From assembly GCA_031546845.1 (NCBI GenBank), contig JAVBJT010000030.1, forward strand, positions 44,398 through 108,397: 64,000 bases of DNA, written 5' to 3'. This DNA comes from Azoarcus sp031546845 (lineage in GTDB: Bacteria > Pseudomonadota > Gammaproteobacteria > Burkholderiales > Rhodocyclaceae). Within the stretch, counting starts at the first letter, position 1; the number at the start of each line of letters is the position of its first letter. Made by a program: the position numbers and the translations under genes. The notes beneath the pieces are model-generated. The model worked only from the letters and a program-made list of their open reading frames with translations, made no database searches and was not told where the DNA came from. This document shows positions 20,139 through 26,302 of this stretch, piece by piece.

Positions 20139-20171
20139 TACGTTAACCGTTACTCTTACGCGGAAAATTTT
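20139..20171 (+). pseudogene. Possible second Rhs-tip fragment
   Basis: Read in frame with the following gene, these bases encode YVNRYSYAENF. This resembles the NRYSYxxNNP stretch that follows the DPxG signature in Rhs proteins. There is no start codon for it alone. It is short, so chance similarity is possible. Confidence 0.3.
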
Positions 20172-21077
20172 ATGAACTCCATCTCAGTGGAGGCGGGTTT
20201 TAGTCGGCGGTCTTTTTTGGTGTCACTGGTATCACTGACATCATTTGGATTTTTCGGTTTGCTCGCAATAAAAGGAGATTCAATAGCGAAGGCAGCGCCG
20301 TTCGTTAAACCGAAAGAGCGGTGGACCGCCGATCACTTTTACGATTTTCTTAAGGCGCTTCCTGCCGATGAAATGCTCGCACTCAAGAAAGCGCTTGGTC
20401 TTTTGAGTGCAGAGGCCGATAAAAAACAACTAAAGGGTAACGATCAGGATGCCCGAGATATTCAAAAGTACGCCCTGAAGCTCTCAAGCAACATCCTGCT
20501 ACGTCCGTTCCGTGACGAAAAAAAACTCAACTATCACAGCCTCGTAACCTGGGTGTGTGACAAAGCGGAGATCTCTAAAACGCTTATTCAGGTGGCCCCG
20601 ACTTTTGTCCTTGAGCGTGAACTATACAAGCCGCTTTTCGCTGATAAATGGGACAAGCTCACCCTGCAGCAACGGAAAGACCTGCTTGAGAAGATAGATT
20701 CAGACGGAGAGATCGTAGACAAGACGGCGATCGCTGCTTTGGGTGGCGCGGCAGCATTGGCGATACTGTCCACTACGGTGGCATTCAAAGGATTCGCCTT
20801 TTACACCGCGATGAGTACTGCTATCGCGACGGCGGCAGGTCTGGTAAGCGTGACGCTTCCATTTGCGGCTTATACCGCAGCATCGACCCTTGTTGGAATC
20901 CTGAGTGGCCCGGCTGGTTGGGCGATCATCGGGGGGCTCACCGTGATTGGTGGTACCGCCTTTGTCGGTCGTGCTGACCCTCTCGAAGCTACAAAGCTTG
21001 TTAATGTGCTGCACATGCTGAAGGTAAAAGCACTGGCTGCCGCAAAGGTGCCGGAAGAGGATGTGTTCAGCATCTGA
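20172..21077 (+). CDS. Tat-signal protein with hydrophobic C-terminal half, function unknown
   Basis: A 301-residue protein that begins with a twin-arginine signal (FSRRSFLVSLVSLTSFGFFG), so it is probably exported folded. Residues of about 50-185 are charged and helical (LPADEMLALKKALGLLSAEA, LTLQQRKDLLEKIDSDGE). Residues of about 195-275 are very hydrophobic and Gly/Ala-rich (AIAALGGAAALAILSTTVAF, GILSGPAGWAIIGGLTVIGG), suggesting two or more membrane-inserting hairpins. I do not recognise the family. The general plan resembles YaaW-like or pore-forming proteins, but that is a guess. Base composition is visibly AT-richer than the flanking efflux genes, a sign of recent acquisition. No good ribosome site is visible, and the reading frame continues upstream into an Rhs-like scrap. 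Confidence 0.7.
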   Translation: MNSISVEAGFSRRSFLVSLVSLTSFGFFGLLAIKGDSIAKAAPFVKPKERWTADHFYDFLKALPADEMLALKKALGLLSAEADKKQLKGNDQDARDIQKYALKLSSNILLRPFRDEKKLNYHSLVTWVCDKAEISKTLIQVAPTFVLERELYKPLFADKWDKLTLQQRKDLLEKIDSDGEIVDKTAIAALGGAAALAILSTTVAFKGFAFYTAMSTAIATAAGLVSVTLPFAAYTAASTLVGILSGPAGWAIIGGLTVIGGTAFVGRADPLEATKLVNVLHMLKVKALAAAKVPEEDVFSI

Positions 21078-21227
21078 CCCGTTATGCTGGATTTACTTCG
21101 CTATTAATCCGGGCCTTTTATAAAGCCGAATGTTTCTCTCGCCTGGGGTTGCTATATCGGGCGGGGAGCGCCTTACTAAACAGTTCAAATAGCATTGGTA
21201 TTGCCTCGAACGCTGGAGGAAACTCAC

Positions 21228-21656
21228 TTGAAACCATCCTTGAAACCCGGCATCCAGTACGAACACCGTTTCGTCGTTCCCGCGAGCAAAACCGTTCCCG
21301 CGCTTTATCCCGAGGCAGAAGAGTTCGTGGCAATGCCGGAAGTTTTCGCCACGGGGTTTCTGGTGGGTTTGCTCGAATGGACGTGCATCAAGGCGGTCAA
21401 TCCGCATCTGGATTGGCCGCTGGAGCAGACGGTTGGGACGCACATCGACGTCAGCCATTCGGCGGCGACGCCGCCGGGGCTGGAAGTGACGGTGCGGGTG
21501 GAGCTGGTCGCGGTCGAGGGTAAAAAGCTGGTGTTCGATGTGCGGGCGCACGATGGCGTCGATGAGATTTCCGTGGGGCGGCATGAGCGCTTCGTGATTG
21601 TGCGGGAGCGTTTCGACGCCAAGTTGCAGGCCAAACGCGAAAGCGCCGCCGGGTAA
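21228..21656 (+). CDS. FlK-like hot-dog acyl-CoA thioesterase
   Basis: A 142-residue protein. I choose the TTG at 21228 because a strong GGAGG lies at ideal spacing and the next residues (KPSLKPGIQYEHRF) fit the family N-terminus. Motifs VFATGFLVGLLEWTC and QTVGTHIDVSHSAATPPG match the fluoroacetyl-CoA thioesterase-like group, including the Glu and His used there for catalysis. Relatives hydrolyse small or toxic acyl-CoAs; the substrate here is unknown. The gene is only 37 bases before the first efflux permease and reads in the same direction, so it is probably cotranscribed with it. Confidence 0.85.
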   Translation: MKPSLKPGIQYEHRFVVPASKTVPALYPEAEEFVAMPEVFATGFLVGLLEWTCIKAVNPHLDWPLEQTVGTHIDVSHSAATPPGLEVTVRVELVAVEGKKLVFDVRAHDGVDEISVGRHERFVIVRERFDAKLQAKRESAAG

Positions 21657-21693
21657 TTTTCAGCTTGCCGCTTATGCCGGATTCGAGGGCCGT

Positions 21694-22905
21694 ATGACGC
21701 CTGCCGATACGTTCCGCTTTGCCGTTCGCGCCGCCGCCGGTTATCCGTTGCGCACGGCGCTGATGGTGTTGGCGATGTCGATTGGCGTGGCGGCGGTGGT
21801 GGTGTTGACGGCGCTGGGGGATGGGGCGCGGCGCTACGTGGTGGGGCAGTTCGCATCGCTGGGGGCGAATCTGGTCATTGTTCTGCCGGGGCGCAGCGAA
21901 ACCGGTGGGGTCAATGCAGGCAGTTTCATCACCAATACGCCGCGCGATCTTACGGTGGAGGATGCGGCGGCGTTGCTGCGCGCGCCTTTGGTGACGCGCG
22001 TGGCGCCGTTGGCGGTGGGCAATTCCGAGATCGCCGTTGGTGGCAAGCTGCGCGAAACCATCGTGGTCGGTACCACGGCGGATTATGTGGGTATTCGCCA
22101 TTACCGGATGGCGGAGGGGCGTTTCCTGCCGGCCGAGGATTTTTCCCGCGCGGCGGCGGTGGCGGTGATCGGCGCGACTTTGCGCAACGAGTTGTTCGGT
22201 TCGGAACCCGTTATCGGGCGCATGATCCGGGTCGGCGATATGCGGCTGCGGGTGATCGGCGTGACCGCGCCAGCCGGTTCCGGCTTGGGCATGAATGCCG
22301 ACGAGGTGGTGGTGGTGCCGGTGGCGACGGCGCTGTCGATGTTCAACACCAATACGTTGTTCCGCATCATGGTCGAAACGCGTGATCGCGCCGCCGTTAT
22401 CCCGGCCCAGCGGCAGATGGAGAATATTCTGCGCGCACGGCACGAGGGTGAGCTGGACGTGACGCTGATTACCCAGGACGCGGTGCTCGGCACGTTCGAC
22501 CGCATTCTGGGCGCGCTCACGTTCGGCGTGGCCGGCATTGCCGCAATCAGCCTTGCCGTGGCCGGGGTGTTGGTGATGAATGTGATGCTCGTCGCCGTGA
22601 CCCAGCGCACCAGCGAAATCGGCTTGCTCAAGGCGCTTGGCGCCACCGGGGGCGACATCCGCCGCGCTTTTCTGATGGAGGCCGTGCTGCTTTCGTTCGC
22701 TGGCGCAATCGCCGGCTTTTTGCTGGGGCAGCTCGGGGCGTGGGGAATCCGCCTGGCGTATCCGGTGCTGCCGGCGTGGCCGCCGGATTGGGCGGTGATC
22801 GCCGGCTTGGGCACGGCGCTCGCTACCGGGGTGTTGTTCGGCGTCATGCCCGCGCGCCGTGCCGCGCGCCTGGACCCGGTGCGGGCCTTGGGAGGGGGCG
22901 CATGA
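21694..22905 (+). CDS. MacB/FtsX-type ABC permease 1
   Basis: A 403-residue inner-membrane protein starting at ATG 21694. One transmembrane helix near residues 17-38 (ALMVLAMSIGVAAVVVLTAL) is followed by a periplasmic MacB-PCD domain and a C-terminal FtsX domain with three helices. The coupling segment is TSEIGLLKALGATGGDIRRAF and the ending MPARRAARLDPVRAL. It lacks an ATPase domain, so it must use the separate ATPase at 18.2-18.9 kb or another. Its stop overlaps the start of permease 2 (ATGA), typical of translational coupling between subunits of a heterodimer. Confidence 0.9.
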   Translation: MTPADTFRFAVRAAAGYPLRTALMVLAMSIGVAAVVVLTALGDGARRYVVGQFASLGANLVIVLPGRSETGGVNAGSFITNTPRDLTVEDAAALLRAPLVTRVAPLAVGNSEIAVGGKLRETIVVGTTADYVGIRHYRMAEGRFLPAEDFSRAAAVAVIGATLRNELFGSEPVIGRMIRVGDMRLRVIGVTAPAGSGLGMNADEVVVVPVATALSMFNTNTLFRIMVETRDRAAVIPAQRQMENILRARHEGELDVTLITQDAVLGTFDRILGALTFGVAGIAAISLAVAGVLVMNVMLVAVTQRTSEIGLLKALGATGGDIRRAFLMEAVLLSFAGAIAGFLLGQLGAWGIRLAYPVLPAWPPDWAVIAGLGTALATGVLFGVMPARRAARLDPVRALGGGA

Positions 22906-24101
22906 TCTGGCGGGATTTTCTGCTCCTTGCCTTGCGTGCGCTGGCGGCGCATCGCTTGCGCAGTTTTCTTACGCTGCTGGGGATCGCCGTGGGCATTGCG
23001 GCGGTGATCCTGCTCACTTCCATTGGCGAGGGGCTGCACCAGTTCGTGCTGAAGGAGTTCACCCAGTTCGGCACCAATCTGGTCAAGGTTACGCCGGGGC
23101 GGCAAGGCGCGCGCGGCGGGCCGCAGGGCTTGCCCTCAAGCGCGCGCGAGTTGAGCCTGGACGATGCCGTGGCGTTGATGCGCGCGCCGTTCGTCACCGG
23201 GGTGACGCCGGCGGTGTTCGGCAATTCCGAGACGCAGGCCAATGGCCGCGTGCGTCGTACCATGATTTACGGCGCGGGGCCGGATATGGACCGGGTGTAT
23301 TCGATGAAGGTGCGAAGCGGCCGCTTTCTGCCGCCGGACGATCCCGCCAATGCGCGCGCCTTCGTCGTGCTCGGCGCGAAGCTGAAGGAGGAACTGTTCG
23401 GCAGCGGCAACGCGCTCGGCGAGCGCTTGCGCATCGGCGGCGAGCGCTATCGGATCATCGGGGTGATGGAGGCGAAAGGACAGTTTCTCGGCGTTGATCT
23501 GGACGATATCGCCTACATTCCCGCCGCGCGCGGCCTCGCGCTGTACAACCGCGACGGCTTGAACGAGATCAACGTCATGTATGCCGAAAACGTGCCCGCC
23601 GCACGCGCGGCCGAGGAAATCCGCAAACTGCTGGCGGCCCGCCACGGGCGCGAGGATTTTACCCTGACCACTCAGGCGGACATGCTCGCCAGCCTGTCCA
23701 ATATTCTCACCATCCTTACCGTCGCGGTTGGCGCCTTGGGCGGGATTTCGCTGCTGGTCGGCGGGGTTGGCATCATTACCATCATGACCATTGCCGTGGC
23801 CGAGCGCACCGGCGAGATCGGCCTGCTTGTCGCGCTGGGTGCGCGCAGGCGTACCGTGCTCGGCTTGTTTCTGGGCGAGGCGGTGGTGCTCGCCGCTGCC
23901 GGCGGCTTGTTCGGCCTTGTCGTCGGCGCCGCGTTGGGGCAATTTATCGGCCTGGTTGTACCGGCATTGCCGGTAGCGACGCCGTGGCGTTTTGTGTTGT
24001 TCGCCGAGATGGCGGCGGTTGCCATCGGTCTGATCGCCGGCGTATTGCCCGCGCGGCGGGCGGCGCGGCTCGATGTGGTGGAGGCCTTGCGTGCGCAATA
24101 A
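22902..24101 (+). CDS. MacB/FtsX-type ABC permease 2
   Basis: A 399-residue permease, paralogue of the preceding one, with the same order: N-terminal helix (FLTLLGIAVGIAAVILLTSI), periplasmic domain, and three C-terminal helices with TGEIGLLVALGARRRTVL and LPARRAARLDVVEALRA. Starts at ATG 22902 within the stop of permease 1. The pair forms a heterodimeric type VII exporter with the adaptor at 17.0 kb and the ATPase at 18.2 kb. Periplasmic rather than cytoplasmic substrates are typical for this class. Confidence 0.9.
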   Translation: MIWRDFLLLALRALAAHRLRSFLTLLGIAVGIAAVILLTSIGEGLHQFVLKEFTQFGTNLVKVTPGRQGARGGPQGLPSSARELSLDDAVALMRAPFVTGVTPAVFGNSETQANGRVRRTMIYGAGPDMDRVYSMKVRSGRFLPPDDPANARAFVVLGAKLKEELFGSGNALGERLRIGGERYRIIGVMEAKGQFLGVDLDDIAYIPAARGLALYNRDGLNEINVMYAENVPAARAAEEIRKLLAARHGREDFTLTTQADMLASLSNILTILTVAVGALGGISLLVGGVGIITIMTIAVAERTGEIGLLVALGARRRTVLGLFLGEAVVLAAAGGLFGLVVGAALGQFIGLVVPALPVATPWRFVLFAEMAAVAIGLIAGVLPARRAARLDVVEALRAQ

Positions 24102-24390
24102 TGGAAAAGCGGCTGTGTTTGCAGCGATGCTGGCTTGTGCCGCATTGCCGTCGTTTGCCGCGCCGGCGCCGTGGTATCTGTGGCGCAGCAAACTCGACGG
24201 CGCGGAGCATTGTGCGCAGTTTTCGCCTGGAAACGGGTGGGAGCGCGGGCGTGGGCCGTTTCGCGATCTGCATTGCAGCGAGCCGGTAAAGAATATGCCG
24301 ACGGAAACGAGAAGCTTTCCGCAAAAATTTGATTTAGATCAACAAAATGTCATTCCGTCGCGCAAATATTTCACGCCAGGACTAAACTGA
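24091..24390 (+). CDS. Small exported protein with WYLWRSKLDG motif, function unknown
   Basis: A 99-residue protein from GTG 24091, overlapping the permease 2 gene by 11 bases, with GGAGG just upstream. A signal peptide (AAVFAAMLACAALPSFA) precedes APWYLWRSKLDGAEHCAQFS, PGNGWERGRGPFRDLHC and a polar tail. Two cysteines in the mature part could form a disulphide. This short WYxWRSKLDG pattern is one I associate with small conserved hypothetical proteins of betaproteobacteria. Coupling to the permease gene suggests a periplasmic accessory. Its 3' end contains an FNR box serving the next gene. Confidence 0.65.
   Translation: MRNNGKAAVFAAMLACAALPSFAAPAPWYLWRSKLDGAEHCAQFSPGNGWERGRGPFRDLHCSEPVKNMPTETRSFPQKFDLDQQNVIPSRKYFTPGLN
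24329..24342 (+). promoter_or_regulatory. FNR/Anr-type box
   Basis: TTGATTTAGATCAA is a perfect match to the FNR/Anr consensus TTGAT-N4-ATCAA. A TAAACT at 24383-24388 could be the -10, which would place the box about 60 bases upstream of the transcription start, a known activating position. It lies inside the 3' end of the previous gene and upstream of the Cys-rich small protein. Confidence 0.75.
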
Positions 24391-24469
24391 AAGTGACCCG
24401 CGCGAAAAGGCAAAAGTTGTTGCCACGGATTGCAGGATGACGCGGCGATAAAAATCAGAGGAGGCCATC

Positions 24470-24682
24470 ATGTCATTCATCGACTCCCCCATTGGCCGTT
24501 GTGAGGCCGTCAAGGAAATGGTTCTGCTCGACGAGACGCAGGTCGAATGCGCGCGCGAGCATCAATGCCCGCATGGGCGGATATGTCCGCTGGATGGGTG
24601 CTTCGCGTCGATGAGCGGCGTGTCCGAAGAGCAGGCGGCGGCGCTACCGAAGAAGCAAAAGGCCAAAAAAGCGGCCCGCTGA
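24470..24682 (+). CDS. Small cysteine-rich cytosolic protein, probably FNR-controlled
   Basis: A 70-residue protein with AGAGGAGG upstream of ATG 24470. It has five cysteines (RCEAV, ECAREHQCPHGRICPLDGC) and a very basic tail (KKQKAKKAAR). The Cys/His arrangement suggests metal or Fe-S binding. There is no signal peptide. I do not know the family by name. The perfect FNR box upstream suggests expression when oxygen is low, for example during denitrification. Unrelated neighbours on both sides give no further clue. Confidence 0.75.
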   Translation: MSFIDSPIGRCEAVKEMVLLDETQVECAREHQCPHGRICPLDGCFASMSGVSEEQAAALPKKQKAKKAAR

Positions 24683-24779
24683 GCAAAGCGGCGGGTTCTT
24701 GCGGTAGGTCTTTGTTGCCTGGCGAAACGGTGTGCTGAGTGCCGTTACGCCAGGCGTTGCCGCGTGCTGAAACGTTTCT

Positions 24780-25880
24780 TCAGAATTGTTCGTCTTCGCG
24801 CAGGTAGCGCCATTGGCCGAGGGGTAGGTCGCCCAGGACAACGCGGCCGATGCGCACCCGCTTCAAGCCGACGGCCTTGAGGCCGACGAGTTCGCACATG
24901 CGGCGGATTTGCCGTTTGCGCCCCTCGCGCAGCACGAAGCGCAGTTGATCGTCGTTGATCCATTCGACCTGTGCCGGCCGCAGCGGGCGGTCGTCGAGCG
25001 AAAGTCCGTGCTGGAGCAGGGCGAGACCGTCGGGCACGAGTTCACCCTCGACACGCACGAGGTATTCTTTTTCTACCTTGGAGTCCTCGCCGATCAATTG
25101 GCGGGCGATGCGCCCGTCCTGCGTCAGCACCAATAGCCCCGTCGAGTCGATATCGAGCCGGCCTGCCGGCGCGAGCCCTTTCAGTTGCGAGAAGTGAAAG
25201 CGCTGGGCGGTGTCGCGGTCGAACTGGTTGTCGCGCCCGATCAGCGTTATCGCCGGCTGATAGCCGTCCTCCGCCTGGCCGGACACATAGCCCACCGGCT
25301 TGTGCAGCAGGATGGTGACGCGCTGCGCCTGATGCTGCAGCGCTTCGGGTGCGAGCTCGATGTGCGCGTCCGGCGCGATACGGGTGCCGAGTTCGGAAAT
25401 GCGCCGGCCGTCGACCAGCACCCAGCCGTGTTCGATCAACTCGTCGGCCTCGCGCCGCGAGCAGATGCCGCGCTCAGCCATGACCTTGGATAAGCGCACG
25501 CCGTCCGTCTGGGTAGGCGATGCCGCCGTGTGGGCGGGTGCGCGGCTGGGCGGTTTGTCCCGTTTCGCGGCATCGGGCCGGTGGGTGGGCGATGGATAAG
25601 CGGTATCGGCGGTGCGAGTGGTTGATGCGCGGGGTGATGACGGACGGGGCGGTGTTTGGCCGCGCGCTTCGGCTGCCGCGGGAGGGCGCTGCTTTGGGGC
25701 GGATCTGGCGTTTGCGCCGGGTTTGGGTTTCGGGCCGGCCTGGGAACGAGGAGCCTGAGGGCGCGGGGGGCTTTGCGGGGCCGTTGTCTGTTGCGTTTCG
25801 GCAGGCGCGGGTTTACGGAGTTTGAGCGTTCCGGCAATGAGGGACGGCGCGGGCGAAGGTGGGGTGCGGCGGACGGTCAC
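24780..25880 (-). CDS. rluF: 23S rRNA pseudouridine synthase, RluF type
   Basis: A 366-residue protein from GTG 25880 (AAAGG seven bases upstream). The first 145 or so residues are a low-complexity Pro/Ala/Arg/Gln-rich extension. The S4 RNA-binding domain follows (VMAERGICSRREADELIEHG), then the RsuA-family catalytic domain with the nucleophile Asp in PAGRLDIDSTGLLVLTQDG and the RluF-like end GRKRQIRRMCELVG ... LPLGQWRYLREDE. It isomerises a uridine in 23S rRNA. The disordered basic N-terminus is common in betaproteobacterial members. RluB is the other candidate, but the QIRRMCE and LGQWR motifs favour RluF. Confidence 0.85.
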   Translation of the reverse strand: MTVRRTPPSPAPSLIAGTLKLRKPAPAETQQTTAPQSPPRPQAPRSQAGPKPKPGANARSAPKQRPPAAAEARGQTPPRPSSPRASTTRTADTAYPSPTHRPDAAKRDKPPSRAPAHTAASPTQTDGVRLSKVMAERGICSRREADELIEHGWVLVDGRRISELGTRIAPDAHIELAPEALQHQAQRVTILLHKPVGYVSGQAEDGYQPAITLIGRDNQFDRDTAQRFHFSQLKGLAPAGRLDIDSTGLLVLTQDGRIARQLIGEDSKVEKEYLVRVEGELVPDGLALLQHGLSLDDRPLRPAQVEWINDDQLRFVLREGRKRQIRRMCELVGLKAVGLKRVRIGRVVLGDLPLGQWRYLREDEQF

Positions 25881-26184
25881 GGGAAAACCTTTGGCGCGCG
25901 TGAAAGCGGCGCGATATGTACGTACGTAAAGCGGGGGCCACGGTTAACGCGGCCGTTGGCAACGGCGGCATTATGCGCTCCGATGCCGCCGCGTGGCGAA
26001 GCGGATGGGTCTATCGGCTTGGCGTGGCTCGGGTTCAACAGCGGTTGGAACGCCGGCGCCGCAACGCCGGTCAATGGCATGGCCGTGATGGGCTGGCCGG
26101 TGGGTCGGCCTGATTGTGCGTGGTGCCTGCCCCCAGGGAAGCGGCGAAATAATTCTATAACCTCATGTTTATACGTGGAATTTT

Positions 26185-26196
26185 TTAATAGATGAA
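26185..26196. promoter_or_regulatory. Operator-like palindrome, site 1 (before iorA)
   Basis: TTAATAGATGAA. On the minus strand it reads TTCATCTATTAA, differing at one of 12 positions from site 3 (TTCATCTATGAA, 40658-40669). It is 106 bases before the iorA start codon. Likely a binding site for the MarR regulator encoded at 40072-40590. Confidence 0.55.
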
Positions 26197-26211
26197 ATTT
26201 TGCCAATATAC

Positions 26212-26240
26212 TTGACGATCAAATTATTTAACAATAAAGT
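26212..26240 (+). promoter_or_regulatory. Candidate promoter of the iorA operon
   Basis: TTGACG (26212-26217), a 17-base spacer and TAAAGT (26235-26240) form a reasonable sigma-70 promoter. Transcription would start near 26247, giving a leader of about 56 bases to the GTG start. The operator-like site 1 lies just upstream of the -35. Confidence 0.5.
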
Positions 26241-26302
26241 ATCTCCACAAATCGCAAGCAGGCTTCTGGGTCGAGCGGGCGGATCAATAGTAGGAGACAA
26301 AG

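Larger units (their letters stand above)
25881..26302. other. Non-coding spacer upstream of the catabolic operon
   Basis: About 420 bases between the divergent pseudouridine synthase and iorA genes. The left half is GC-rich and featureless to me. From about 26145 it turns AT-rich and holds an operator-like palindrome (26185-26196) and a promoter candidate (26212-26240). I see no coding sequence. Confidence 0.6.

Noticed and set aside
26212..26222. TTGACGATCAA as a possible FNR box before iorA
   Set aside because: The inverted TTGA/TCAA halves are separated by 3 bases, whereas an FNR site needs TTGAT-N4-ATCAA. The TTGACG part fits better as a -35 element.
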